A stretch of DNA of 64,000 bases from Adlercreutzia equolifaciens DSM 19450 (GTDB lineage Bacteria; Actinomycetota; Coriobacteriia; Coriobacteriales; Eggerthellaceae), in NCBI RefSeq assembly GCF_000478885.1, contig NC_022567.1, forward strand, positions 1,736,001-1,800,000, in the 5' to 3' direction. The notes under the pieces are model-generated. The model worked only from the letters and a program-made list of their open reading frames with translations. It was not told the DNA's origin and made no database searches. Positions 42,571-51,745 of the stretch are shown here, piece after piece; the stretch's first letter is position 1, and every line of letters begins with the position of its first letter. Both the position numbers and the translations under genes were made by a program.

Positions 42571-43705
42571 GAACAACCTCTCTTACGTCGAACAGCAACG
42601 TGTCCAAGCACGTTTCTGGGGATACATTATAGGCCAGCGCCCGCTCGCACTCGTCCACCTTGGAGCAAGCTGCGGCGATGACCGCCGCATCGGCGCCGGA
42701 GAACAGCGCGACCAGCGAATCGCGCACATCGGTGTTGATGACCAGCTCCGGCGTCCCGCAGGCCACCATGAGCCCGTCGCGCAGCCACGAGCGAACCATG
42801 GCCGTCGTCTGGCGCAGATACTCGGAGGTCTTCGCCGACAGCTGGCGCTTGTTGCGCGCCTCTATCTGGCGAATGGCCGATTTCGCGAGAAAGTCGGCGT
42901 TCTCGGCAAGCTCCGCCTCTTGGGAGGCGCGCACCTCGTCGAGCGGCGCCTTCGACGCCTCCACGAGCGCGCGGGCCATCTCCACCACATCCCAGTCGTC
43001 GGCGCGCTGAAGCATGGCCAAATCGGAGAAGAGCCGCGTCCGGAAGGCGAGGCGCTCGCTTCCCGGCGCCCGCAGAAACGCCACGGCCGAGGTGATGGAG
43101 CCGCCGCAGGCCTCGATGGCCTGGCGCGCCTGGGCGGGATCGGCGCCGGTGTTCTGGGCCACGATGCCCGCGGCCTCCGAGGCGGGAATGTGGCGGAAGG
43201 GCACCACCTGGCATCGGGAGACGATGGTGGGCAGCACCGACTCGCGGGTGCGACCCAGAAGGATCATCACCACGTCGTCGGCCGGCTCCTCCAGCGTCTT
43301 TAAGAACGCGTTGGCGGCGCTCGCGCCCAGCTGATCCACGCGATCCAGAATGTAGATCTTCTTGTCGGCCTGAATGGGAGAGAGCGCCGTGTCGGCCACG
43401 ATCTCGCGCACCTGTTCCACCAGATACCCGTTCGCGCCGGCCGGGGCGAAATAGCGCACGTCGGGATGCTTGCGCCGCAGAATGCGCCCGCAGCGGTCGC
43501 AGGCGCCGCAGGAACCGCCCCGCGGCCCGCGGGGCCCCTTCGGGCACATGAGCGCCTGGGCGAGCGCATAGGCGGCCTGGGTCTTGTTGGAGCCGGCCGG
43601 CCCCACGAACAGATAGGCCTGGGTCACCCGCTCCGAGACCACCGAGGCGCGCAGAAACTCGCGCACCTTGGGCTGTCCCAGAATGTTCTCGAAGGCGTCA
43701 GCCAC
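42548..43705 (-). CDS. holB: DNA polymerase III delta' subunit
   Basis: Part of the clamp loader that places the sliding clamp on DNA. It has GPAGSNKTQAA as the modified Walker A, the zinc-binding set CGACDRCGRI with an upstream Cys, YILDRVDQLGASAANAFLKT (in two parts), LLGRTRESVLPTIVSRCQ with the SRC motif. The GTG at 43705 follows GAAGGAGGG and overlaps tmk by 8 bp. Its length of 385 residues is in the normal range. Confidence 0.94.
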   Translation of the reverse strand: MADAFENILGQPKVREFLRASVVSERVTQAYLFVGPAGSNKTQAAYALAQALMCPKGPRGPRGGSCGACDRCGRILRRKHPDVRYFAPAGANGYLVEQVREIVADTALSPIQADKKIYILDRVDQLGASAANAFLKTLEEPADDVVMILLGRTRESVLPTIVSRCQVVPFRHIPASEAAGIVAQNTGADPAQARQAIEACGGSITSAVAFLRAPGSERLAFRTRLFSDLAMLQRADDWDVVEMARALVEASKAPLDEVRASQEAELAENADFLAKSAIRQIEARNKRQLSAKTSEYLRQTTAMVRSWLRDGLMVACGTPELVINTDVRDSLVALFSGADAAVIAAACSKVDECERALAYNVSPETCLDTLLFDVREVVHGSGRTD

Positions 43706-44444
43706 GGGCGCCCTCCTTCGCCTTCGCTTCCTTCTCGGCGCGCTTGGCCGCCATCTCCCGTGAGACGAGGGCATCCAGATCCGCCCCGCCGGCCAGCGCC
43801 GCGGCGGCCTCCGGTAGCACGGGAGACACCGCCTCCAGCACGGCGCGGAACGTGTCGGCGCGGTGCACCCGCGAGAGCACCGTCCTCACCCGGGCCGGGT
43901 CGGCCTCGGCGATCTGCTCGAAGCCCACGGCCACCCGGCTGTGGAAGGCGTCGCCGGCCAGCTCCAGGCGGTCGGCCCCCTCGCGGCGCCCCATGCGCGA
44001 GCGCACGGCCGAGGCGGGGGCCACCAAAAGCACCGTGGCATCCGGCACCACCCCGTCGCAGGCGAACCGGTTCGCCGCGTCGATGAAGGCGCCGTCGAGC
44101 CCCCGCCCGCAGCCCTGGTAGGCCACGGTGGAGTCGTAAAACCTGTCGCACAGAACCACCGCCCCGCGCCCGAGCGCCGGGCGGATGACCTCGTCGACGA
44201 TCTGGGCCCGGGCCGCCTCGTAGATGAGCAGCTCGGCGCGATCGCTCATGGCCTCGTGGGCGGGGTCGAGCACGACGGCGCGCAGGGCCTCCCCCACGGC
44301 GGTGCCGCCGGGCTCGCGCAGGCGCACCACCTCGCGCCCGGCATCTTCCAAAAGCCGGGCAAGGAAGCGCATCTGCGTCGACTTGCCGGCGCCGTCGCCC
44401 CCCTCGAAGGTGACGAAGACGCCCGTGTTCGCGGGTGCTGCCAC
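43698..44444 (-). CDS. tmk: Thymidylate kinase
   Basis: Phosphorylates dTMP to dTDP. Residues near the N-terminus hold the P-loop FVTFEGGDGAGKST. The DRF motif (LCDRFYDSTVAYQGCGRG in parts) and the lid with RMGRREGADRLE follow. A C-terminal extension of about 30 residues is Ala/Lys/Glu-rich. The GTG at 44444, 5 bp after the malic enzyme stop, is chosen because it begins just before the first strand. thyX, which supplies its substrate, lies elsewhere in the window. Confidence 0.95.
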   Translation of the reverse strand: MAAPANTGVFVTFEGGDGAGKSTQMRFLARLLEDAGREVVRLREPGGTAVGEALRAVVLDPAHEAMSDRAELLIYEAARAQIVDEVIRPALGRGAVVLCDRFYDSTVAYQGCGRGLDGAFIDAANRFACDGVVPDATVLLVAPASAVRSRMGRREGADRLELAGDAFHSRVAVGFEQIAEADPARVRTVLSRVHRADTFRAVLEAVSPVLPEAAAALAGGADLDALVSREMAAKRAEKEAKAKEGARG

Positions 44445-44449
44445 AGCTG

Positions 44450-45619
44450 CTAGACCCCTTCCCGCTCGGCGGCGGCGCACGCGCGCACGGCGTCGGCCAC
44501 GGCGTCGGCCACGCGCGGGTCGAAGGGGTCGGGCATGATGAACTCCTCGGAGAGCTCCTCGTCGGAGACGAGCGCCGCCAATGCCTCGGCGGCAGCCAGC
44601 TTCATGGGCTCGGTGATGCGCTCGGCCCGGGCCTGCAGCGCCCCCTTGAAGATGCCGGGGAAGGCGATGACGTTGTTCACCTGGTTCGGGAAGTCCGACC
44701 GTCCGGTGCCCACCACGCGCGCCCCGGCGGCGCGGGCCTTATCGGGGAAGATCTCGGGGGTGGGGTTGGCCATGGCGAACACGATGGCGTCGTCGGCCAT
44801 GGAGGCGACCATGTCGGGCGTGATGACGCCGGGAGCCGAAACCCCGATGACGATGTCGGCGCCTTCCATGGCGTCGGCGAGCGTGCCGGATTTGTCCTCC
44901 AGGTTCGTGACGGCCAGCATGGCCTCCTGGGCCGGATTCATCCCCTCGTAGGAGGAGCTCAAGATGCCGCGGATGTCGCACATGGTCACGTGCGCGAAGC
45001 CGTAGGACAGAAGCAGCTTGGCGATGGCGATGCCCGCCGAGCCCGCGCCGTTGACGACCACGCGCACCGACGCTTTGTCCTTGCCCACAAGGCGCAGCGC
45101 GTTGATGATGCCCGAGAGCACCACGATGGCTGTGCCGTGCTGGTCGTCGTGGAAGACCGGGATGTCCAGCGCGTCGTTCAGCCGCGCCTCGATCTCGAAG
45201 CAGCGGGGGGCGGCGATGTCCTCCAGGTTGATACCGCCGAAGGCCGGGGCAATGCGGATGACCGTCTCGATGATCTCGTCGGTGTCCTGGGTATCCAGGC
45301 AGATGGGGAACGCGTCCACGCCGCCAAAGGCCTTGAACAGGGCTGCCTTGCCCTCCATGACCGGCATGGCGGCGGCAGGGCCGATGTTGCCCAGCCCCAG
45401 AACAGCGCTGCCGTCGGAGACGACGGCCACCGTGTTCGCCTTCAGCGTATAGTCGTAGGCCGCCTCGGGGTTCTCGGCGATGACCTTGCAGGGCTCGGCG
45501 ACCCCGGGGGTGTAGGCCACGGCCAGATCGTGGCGCGTGGCGATGTCCATCTTCGGATCGAAGGCGAGCTTGCCGCGCCACTCGGCGTGCTTGGCGAGCG
45601 ATTCCGCTGCGATATCCAT
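44450..45619 (-). CDS. NAD(P)-dependent malic enzyme
   Basis: Oxidative decarboxylation of malate to pyruvate. Family motifs are AYTPGVAEPC, LKANTVAVVSDGSAVLGLGN in parts, INLEDIAAPRCFEIE, FHDDQHGTAIV with metal ligands, the NAD-binding VVNGAGSAGIAIAKLL and ANPTPEI. It is the short single-domain bacterial type (389 residues), without the phosphotransacetylase extension. The ATG at 45619 has AAGGA at good distance. It heads the run tmk-holB-ricT-pncB and is divergent from the fumarase genes, so two malate-linked reactions share this region. Confidence 0.94.
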   Translation of the reverse strand: MDIAAESLAKHAEWRGKLAFDPKMDIATRHDLAVAYTPGVAEPCKVIAENPEAAYDYTLKANTVAVVSDGSAVLGLGNIGPAAAMPVMEGKAALFKAFGGVDAFPICLDTQDTDEIIETVIRIAPAFGGINLEDIAAPRCFEIEARLNDALDIPVFHDDQHGTAIVVLSGIINALRLVGKDKASVRVVVNGAGSAGIAIAKLLLSYGFAHVTMCDIRGILSSSYEGMNPAQEAMLAVTNLEDKSGTLADAMEGADIVIGVSAPGVITPDMVASMADDAIVFAMANPTPEIFPDKARAAGARVVGTGRSDFPNQVNNVIAFPGIFKGALQARAERITEPMKLAAAEALAALVSDEELSEEFIMPDPFDPRVADAVADAVRACAAAEREGV

Positions 45620-46063
45620 AGGTTCCAAGTCCTTAGAACGATTTCTCCCGTGTAAACCTGTCTATTGTACCCCCTCCCCGCCCGCGTACCCCCGCTCGCC
45701 CCTCCCCTGCGCACAAGTTCCACCCGCCGCACAAGTTTCGACCCCTAAGCCAGACTTGTGTATCGCGCCCTTCCCTGTCGCATCCCACCAGTCGCGCGCG
45801 CTTCGCCCCCCACCCTTGTGCCCCCCCCCAACACCAACCTCTCACCTCTCGCATCCGCAAAACCTTTCCAACCAATCCCAAGGCCGCATTTGGGCAAAAA
45901 ATTCGACTTGTTAGACTTTCGCCCACTTGGCGACCTCCGCTTTGAGCTATATTGGGAAGAAAACGACCTAATTACCCGGAAAATCTGAGAATATCCTCCA
46001 AGGAAACTCTAACAACTCGAAATTCTTACTCCAAACAGGCCCGACTATTGGATGGAGGCGTCC
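45620..46063. other. Gap between malic enzyme and fumarase genes, with spaced inverted repeat
   Basis: No credible gene in 444 bp. The left half is a C-rich, pyrimidine-biased stretch. The right half is AT-rich and contains ATTCGACTTGTTAG (45901-45914) and CTAACAACTCGAAAT (46009-46023), an imperfect inverted repeat around 94 bp. It must hold the promoters of both divergent operons, but no strong consensus pair was found. Confidence 0.5.
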
Positions 46064-47005
46064 GTGAACGAAGAGACCCCCGAAACGATGGCCATAGGCG
46101 AAATGCCTACTGGCGAAAACGTGTCCCACGAAAGGTGCCCCCGACAGCCATTGGTTATCGAACGCCTTAACGCCGAGACGGTGGGCGAGGCGGTTTACGA
46201 CGCCATTCGCCAGTGCGCCGTCACGTTGCGGCCCGACTTCCAAAGAGCCGTGGAAGCGGCGCGCGAGGAGGCGGTGCCGGAGAGCCGGGAAGCGGGCGTG
46301 CTCGACCGCATCCTGGAAAACGCCCGCATCGGCGTGACCGACGGCGTGCCCATCTGCCAGGACACCGGCAGCGTGTGGGTGTGTTTGGAAGTCGGCGAAA
46401 AGCTCAGCGTGCCCGGCAACATCTTCAGCCGCGTAAACGACGCGGTGGCCCGCGCCTACACGGACGGCCGCCTGCGCATGTCCCTTGTGCGCGACGCGCT
46501 GTTCGACCGCGCCAACACCGGCGACAACACGCCCGCCTTCTGCGAGCTGAAACTCGTGCCAGGCACCAGCGCCACCCTGCACGTGCTGCTGAAGGGCGGC
46601 GGCTCCGACAACGCCTCTCGCGTGGTCATGCTGCCCCCGGGCGCCGGTGCTAACGGCGTGCGGAAAGTGGTGCTCGACTGCGTGCGCGAGAAGGCGGCCA
46701 ACGCCTGCCCGCCGCTCGTCATCGGGCTGGGCGTAGGCGCCACCTTCGACAAGGTGGCGGGACTCGCCAAGCACGCCCTTCTGCGCGAGGTGGGCGGCCC
46801 GGCCGCAAGCGCCGAGGCGGCGGCCTTTGAAGAAGAGCTGCTGGCGGAGGTGAACTCGCTCGGCATCGGTCCTGCGGCCCTGGGGGGCACGCCCACGGCC
46901 CTGGCCGTGCACCTGGAGACGGCCCCCTGCCACATCGCCGCCCTGCCCGTTGCCGTGAACATGGGCTGCTGCGCCATGCGCAGTGCGTCCGTCAAGCTCG
47001 TTTAG
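46064..47005 (+). CDS. Class I fumarase / fumarate hydratase-type Fe-S hydro-lyase, alpha subunit
   Basis: Forms with the next gene a two-subunit 4Fe-4S hydro-lyase interconverting fumarate and malate; L(+)-tartrate dehydratase is the alternative in this family. Cluster cysteines are expected in PICQDTGS, and in TAPCHIAALPVAVNMGCCAM at the end; LLKGGGSDN is also conserved. The GTG at 46064 is preferred because GGAGG lies five bases before it, while the ATG at 46052 overlaps that site. Context next to malic enzyme favours fumarase. Confidence 0.9.
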   Translation: MNEETPETMAIGEMPTGENVSHERCPRQPLVIERLNAETVGEAVYDAIRQCAVTLRPDFQRAVEAAREEAVPESREAGVLDRILENARIGVTDGVPICQDTGSVWVCLEVGEKLSVPGNIFSRVNDAVARAYTDGRLRMSLVRDALFDRANTGDNTPAFCELKLVPGTSATLHVLLKGGGSDNASRVVMLPPGAGANGVRKVVLDCVREKAANACPPLVIGLGVGATFDKVAGLAKHALLREVGGPAASAEAAAFEEELLAEVNSLGIGPAALGGTPTALAVHLETAPCHIAALPVAVNMGCCAMRSASVKLV

Positions 47006-47029
47006 CGTACCACCCCGAAAGGACTCCCC

Positions 47030-47581
47030 ATGGCGAAAACCGTCTCCCTCACCTTGCCGCTGACCCGCGCGGACCTCGCCGACCTCCAGGTCGGCGACGA
47101 GGTGCTGCTCTCGGGCCCCGTCTACACCATGCGCGACGCCGGCCACGAGCGCGCCCTGCAATGCTTGGAAGACACCGGCCACCTCCCCTTCGATCTGGAA
47201 GGTGCCACCCTCTTCTACGCCGGCCCCACCCCCGCGGCGGCCGGGCGCCCCTTGGGCTCGGTCGGCCCCACCACCGCCAGCCGCATGGACTTCGCCACGC
47301 CGGCGCTCTTCGAGGCCGGCATCGTCGCCGCCATCGGCAAGGGCAAGCGCAGCCCCGAAGTCGTGCGCTCCTGCCAGGAAACCGGCAGCGTCTACCTCTG
47401 CACCGTGGGCGGCATCGCCGCATTGCTGGCGAAATCCGTCACCGAAAGCGAACTTGTCGGCTGGGAAGACCTCGGTACCGAGGCTCTGCGCAAGCTCACC
47501 CTGAAGGACTTCCCCGTCTACGTCGCCGTCGACACCAAAGGCGGCGACCTCTACCGCAAGATAGAAGCCGCCGCCCAATAA
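47030..47581 (+). CDS. Class I fumarase-type hydro-lyase, beta subunit
   Basis: 183 residues corresponding to the C-terminal half of one-chain class I fumarases. Motifs are LTRADLADLQVGDEVLLSG in parts, TMRDAGHERAL, LFYAGPTP, SVGPTTASRMD, IGKGKRSPEVV and a Cys pair in GSVYLCTVGGIAALLA. It follows the alpha gene by 24 bp with a GAAAGGA site. Confidence 0.92.
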   Translation: MAKTVSLTLPLTRADLADLQVGDEVLLSGPVYTMRDAGHERALQCLEDTGHLPFDLEGATLFYAGPTPAAAGRPLGSVGPTTASRMDFATPALFEAGIVAAIGKGKRSPEVVRSCQETGSVYLCTVGGIAALLAKSVTESELVGWEDLGTEALRKLTLKDFPVYVAVDTKGGDLYRKIEAAAQ

Positions 47582-47629
47582 GCTCGACAATTCAGCACTG
47601 CTCGACTTAAATCAAACCAACCATGCGAG

Positions 47630-47827
47630 AAGCGCTCGGAGGGTGCGCATCACCGACCTCTGAGCGCCCCGCAGAGAACGCCGTTAGTTAAAGAAATAGC
47701 CCCACGTCAGCAGCAAGCGCGCTGGGATGAGGCTGTCTTATGTGCGTTCCTTCCGCTATTTCCTTTAACGGCGTTCGCAGCGGGATAAAGCGCTCAGCGG
47801 GCGGCGATGCGCACCCTCCGAGCGCTT
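47630..47827. repeat. 198-bp imperfect palindrome between fumarase and topA
   Basis: The left arm (47630-47700) and right arm (47755-47827) are about 80-85 percent complementary over 71-73 bases. Perfect blocks are AAGCGCTCGGAGGGTGCGCA at the outer end and GAACGCCGTTA nearer the 54-base loop. The two genes converge on it, so it may terminate both, but it is far longer than a normal terminator. Confidence 0.85.
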
Positions 47828-47838
47828 CCCCCGGCAGG

Positions 47839-50358
47839 TTACTTCTTGGAGGCCGCTTTCCGGCCACCCTTGGAGCGGCCGCTCTTCTTCTCGGCCTTCG
47901 CCTTCTCTTCCTCCTCCTTGCCCGGGCAGTCGAAGTTCGGGCACAGCTTCCAGGGCCCGCGGGCCGTCTTGATGACCACCATGGGCGCGCCGCAGTGCTC
48001 GCACACCTCCTCAGTGGGGACGATGTCGCCGTACTGGGGCAGCGGGTAGCGCGTGGCGCACTCATCGAAGTTCTCGCAGGTGATGGAGCGCTTCAGCGTA
48101 CGCGGGTTGCGCCGGGCGATGAGGTTCTTGTCGAGGCCGCGCTCCGCGCACACGGGGCACTTGCCCACTACGACCTCCGGTTCCTGGTTTGAAGCGCAGG
48201 CGGGGTCGATGCACTGCACCCGGGGCTTGCTGCGGAAGGCGGTCACCTTCACCTGGGGCATGCCGCAGGTGGGGCACTTCTCGGGCACGGCCTCGATCTT
48301 GCCCTTGGGAAGCGGATAGGTCACGTCGCAGTCGGGCCAGCCGGCGCACCCGATGAACATCGACTTGGTCTTGTGGCTCGCCTTCAGTTGCAGATCCTTG
48401 CCGCACTTCGGACACGGCCCCACGTAGGCGTCGGCGGCCACGGCGTCGGAAAGCGCGTCGGCCACCTCCTCGGAATGGGGCATGAGGTTCGCCAGCTCCT
48501 GGGCGAGCAGGTTGCGCGAGGTCTCCACCACCTCGGCCTTCGTCTGCTCTCCCTCGGCGATGCGGTCCATGGAGCGCTCCAGTTCGGCGGTCATTTCCGC
48601 GTGGGTGATGTGCGGTGCGAACTTGTCCAGCGCGTCGATGACGGCGATACCCAGCTGCGAGGGCTCGATAGGGTCGTTCTGCACGTACTTCACCTGGTAG
48701 AGGCGCTCGATGATGGAGGCGCGGGTCGATTTCGTGCCGAGGCCCAGCTTCTCCATTTCCTGCACGAGCTTGCCCTGGGAATAGCGCGCCGGCGGTTCGG
48801 TCTGCTTCTTCGTACAGGTGGCGCCGTTGAAGGCGATGGTGGAGCCCTCGGAGAGCGCCGGCAGCTGCTCGTCCTTCTTCAACCCGTAGGGGTAGATGGC
48901 GCGGAAGCCCGGCTCGGCCAGCACGTCGCCCTTGGCCACAAAGGGCTCGCCGGCCACGTCGAGCGTCACCTTCGTGCCCTCCACCGTGGCCGGGCCCGAA
49001 AGGGTCGCCAAGAAGCGGCGGGCGATGAGGTTGTACAGCTTGTAGTCGGCGGCGGACAGGTCGTCGGGCGTGGCGGCCGCCGTGGGGTAGATGGGCGGGT
49101 GGTCGGTGGTCTCGGTCTTGCCACGGGTGGCCTTCAAGGGGCCGGCGGACAGCAGCTGCTTGCAGTAGGGACCGTAGGCGGGGTTCGCCGCGATGGCGTT
49201 CACCACCTCGGCCAGATCCAGCGAGTCCGGGTACACCGTGTTGTCCACGCGGGGGTAGGAGATGTAGCCGTCCATGTACAGGCTCTCGGCGATGCGCATG
49301 CAGCGGGCGGGGCTGATGCCCTCGGCGGAGGCGGCGGCCATGAGCGAGGTGGTGTTGAAGGGCACCGGCGCCGGAACCTTGCGGCGCTTCTTCTCCACCG
49401 AGGCCACCCGCGCGCTCACGGCGCCTTCCACGCGGGCCATGGCGGCCGCAGCCTCGGCCTCGGCCTTGAAGCGGGCCGTGGCGTGGGGCGCCTCGAAGGC
49501 CTCGGGGCCGTCGCCGCCGGTAGGGCCGGTCGCAGCAGCGCCGTCAAAGGCGCCGCGGATGACCCAGTAGTCCTCGGGCACAAACGCCATGCGCTCGCGC
49601 TCGCGCTCGACGATGATGGCCAGCGTCGGCGTCTGCACGCGCCCGGAGGAGCGCACGTTGCCGTAGCCGGCGAACTTCACCAGCGTGAGGTAGCGCGTGA
49701 GCACCGCGCCCCAGATGAGGTCGATGTCGCGGCGCGACCCGCCGGCGGCGGCCAGGTCGTCGTCCATGGGCACGAGGTTGGCGAAGGCGTGGGTGATCTC
49801 CGGCTTCGTGAAGGCGGAGTAGCGCGCCCGCGACACCGGCGCCGTGGCGTTCACCTCGCGGCAGCACGACAGCGCATCCGAGCCGATGAGCTCGCCCTCG
49901 CGGTCGAAGTCGGTGGCGATGACGATGGAGTCGGCCTTCTTCGCCAGGTTCTTCAGAGAGCGGATGATGTCCTTCTCCTTGGGCAGCTTCTCGATGGGCG
50001 CGTAGATGAGATACGGCAGCGCCTCCATCTTCCACCCCTTGAGCTCCACGCCGTCGGCGGTGAAGGGCTTCTTCTTTTTGAAGGGGGGCTTGGCAAGGCT
50101 GTCCGGCACGACAGCGGGCAGCATCTCGCCCTCAGCGGTGACGCCCTCCCAGCCGCCGCGCTTCTTGTAGGTAAGGCTCGGGGTGAAATCGGGCTCCAGG
50201 ATGTGGCCGCGCAGGCCGATGGTCACCCACTCCTCCCCTTCGACTTCGAACCGGTAGACCGGCGTGTTGAACACCTTGTCGGCTTTGGGCTTGGAAGCGC
50301 CCAGAAGATCGGCGATCTTCACCGCCGCGTCGTTCTTCTCCGTAACGACCAGTTTCAC
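47839..50358 (-). CDS. topA: Type IA DNA topoisomerase, archaeal topoisomerase I-like
   Basis: Relaxes negative supercoils by a 5'-phosphotyrosine intermediate. The TOPRIM domain has VVTEKNDAAVKIA at the start and ATDFDREGELIG with acidic residues at about 150-155. The active-site Tyr is near 368 in MDGYISYPRVDN. Four C-terminal zinc-finger modules start with CPKCGKDL, CPTCGMPQ, CPVCAERG and CEHCGAPM, and a Lys-rich tail follows. The N-terminus and overall layout resemble archaeal TopA rather than E. coli TopA. The GTG start follows GAAGGAGGA. Confidence 0.93.
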   Translation of the reverse strand: MKLVVTEKNDAAVKIADLLGASKPKADKVFNTPVYRFEVEGEEWVTIGLRGHILEPDFTPSLTYKKRGGWEGVTAEGEMLPAVVPDSLAKPPFKKKKPFTADGVELKGWKMEALPYLIYAPIEKLPKEKDIIRSLKNLAKKADSIVIATDFDREGELIGSDALSCCREVNATAPVSRARYSAFTKPEITHAFANLVPMDDDLAAAGGSRRDIDLIWGAVLTRYLTLVKFAGYGNVRSSGRVQTPTLAIIVERERERMAFVPEDYWVIRGAFDGAAATGPTGGDGPEAFEAPHATARFKAEAEAAAAMARVEGAVSARVASVEKKRRKVPAPVPFNTTSLMAAASAEGISPARCMRIAESLYMDGYISYPRVDNTVYPDSLDLAEVVNAIAANPAYGPYCKQLLSAGPLKATRGKTETTDHPPIYPTAAATPDDLSAADYKLYNLIARRFLATLSGPATVEGTKVTLDVAGEPFVAKGDVLAEPGFRAIYPYGLKKDEQLPALSEGSTIAFNGATCTKKQTEPPARYSQGKLVQEMEKLGLGTKSTRASIIERLYQVKYVQNDPIEPSQLGIAVIDALDKFAPHITHAEMTAELERSMDRIAEGEQTKAEVVETSRNLLAQELANLMPHSEEVADALSDAVAADAYVGPCPKCGKDLQLKASHKTKSMFIGCAGWPDCDVTYPLPKGKIEAVPEKCPTCGMPQVKVTAFRSKPRVQCIDPACASNQEPEVVVGKCPVCAERGLDKNLIARRNPRTLKRSITCENFDECATRYPLPQYGDIVPTEEVCEHCGAPMVVIKTARGPWKLCPNFDCPGKEEEEKAKAEKKSGRSKGGRKAASKK

Positions 50359-50816
50359 GGAACCATCCTCCTTCTCGGCCGCATGATGCGGCCCTCACGT
50401 TCGCACGATTTACCCCACCTTGAGATTTTTACGTGCGCGGGGTTTTGTCTGAGCAGCCGCGCCGCCCTGGGGCCGCGCGAATGCGTGGGGCCTAGGATAC
50501 ACGATTTGCCGCGAAGCCGTGCGAGAAAGTCGTTAAATCTGCGCGTCCCCGCATGCGGCTCCGTTTCGCGCTCGCGCGCCCCGCGCCTGAGATCCTTCGC
50601 CTGCACCGCATTCGCGCACGAAACCGCCCTCGCAAGGTTCCCGTAAGGTCGATGACCGTTTCATGGGCGTCCCGTAGTCGATTTATGAAGACGGATCCTG
50701 CGGGTTACCATAGATGCCGGACGCCGTCGAATCGCAGCATTCGACCCGCGAATACCGAGCATCAACGTACCCCCGGCGGCGCCTTCGCGCAACGTGACCC
50801 ACCCCGAGGAGATTCC
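50359..50816. other. Gap upstream of topA, no gene seen
   Basis: 458 bp between the divergent topA and membrane-protein genes. Frames here are broken or of random composition. A -10-like TATCCT near 50496 could serve topA on the minus strand. Nothing else was recognised. Confidence 0.4.
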
Positions 50817-51311
50817 GTGGACAGCAAGATCATCAAAGCCTTCATCGGCCTCATTGCCGCCTTCATCCTCGTCATCGCCGTTTTCGGCATCCTGCCCCAA
50901 CTGGGCATGAAGGGCCCCTTCGAGAACTTCCAGAACCCCCTGGCCGGCCTGTTCGAGGGCGGCAAGAACGCCGCGGCCAATGCGGCCCTGGACGTGTCGG
51001 GCCTGAAATCGAAGGCCGAGAGCGCCCTGCGCGGCAACGCCGATCGCATCGCCGAGGCCACGGGCATGTCCTCCTCCCAAGTGGACGCCGCCATCGACGC
51101 GCTGGACGTCCAAAGCTGGGAGGTGACGAGCCTGCCCGAGGGCGCCGAGAAGACCGGCTCGGCCAACGTCAGCTACAGCGGCACCGACGCCACCATCACC
51201 ACCTACGACGACCCCTCCGTCGTCACCGTCACCGCCATGGGCCAAGACATCACCCTCGCCGTCCCCGATTCTGCCCAGACTTACCTGCCGTTTCTGAGCT
51301 ATTTGGGATAG
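50817..51311 (+). CDS. Small membrane-anchored hypothetical protein
   Basis: 164 residues from a GTG with GAGGAG seven bases before it. The N-terminal segment IIKAFIGLIAAFILVIAVFG is one membrane helix. The outer part is Ala/Ser-rich helix, then a strand-like end (WEVTSLPEG, VSYSGTDATITTYDD). No family is recognised. It is isolated, with a repeat-containing gap after it. Confidence 0.6.
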   Translation: MDSKIIKAFIGLIAAFILVIAVFGILPQLGMKGPFENFQNPLAGLFEGGKNAAANAALDVSGLKSKAESALRGNADRIAEATGMSSSQVDAAIDALDVQSWEVTSLPEGAEKTGSANVSYSGTDATITTYDDPSVVTVTAMGQDITLAVPDSAQTYLPFLSYLG

Positions 51312-51745
51312 AGTGAAAACGCCGGGCGCGGTCGCCAAAACCGCAGAACCCGGTTAGTGCCGCCCGATATCGTCCGCAGCAATCCAGCTGCGTTCGCCAA
51401 CTCCGCGAAATCAGGAGAGCATCACCTGAGATTGCCCCAAGCAACCCAACCGCGTTCGCCAACCTCACGAAATCTGGCAAGTTTTCCCCGGTTTGCGACA
51501 TCGATCCTCCCAGAAACACCCCGATCAGGCCCGAATCGTCTCCGCCCATAATCCTGACCTGGCAAAATGCCACGGTAGCCCCGACGAACCTCCTCTCATC
51601 CCAGCCCCTCACGTCGAAAATCTCTAAAAACTCGCCACCCCAAGCCCCTCAAAACAGCACGCATCAAAATGGGTCACCCGCCCACAAGCGACCCACTTCC
51701 TCAGAGAACTATCTTTTTGCAACCGTCAGAAGCTCTCTTTCGCTT
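51312..51745. repeat. Gap with diverged 36-bp direct repeats
   Basis: No credible gene in 434 bp. Units at 51380-51415 and 51442-51477 match at 29 of 36 positions around the core GCGTTCGCCAAC and CGAAATC. They lie 62 bp apart start to start, and their role is unknown. Confidence 0.55.

Noticed and set aside
45968..47590. 540-codon minus-strand frame opposite the fumarase genes
   Set aside because: Antisense shadow; the fumarase subunits have full family motifs and ribosome sites.
48373..50646. 757-codon plus-strand frame opposite topA
   Set aside because: Antisense shadow of topA with His/Gly/Arg-rich low-complexity composition.
51380..51477. CRISPR-like repeats
   Set aside because: Only two diverged copies exist and no cas genes are present.
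51250..51612. 120-codon minus-strand gene in the repeat-bearing gap
   Set aside because: The direct repeats fall in different frames, no ribosome site is present and no family is seen.
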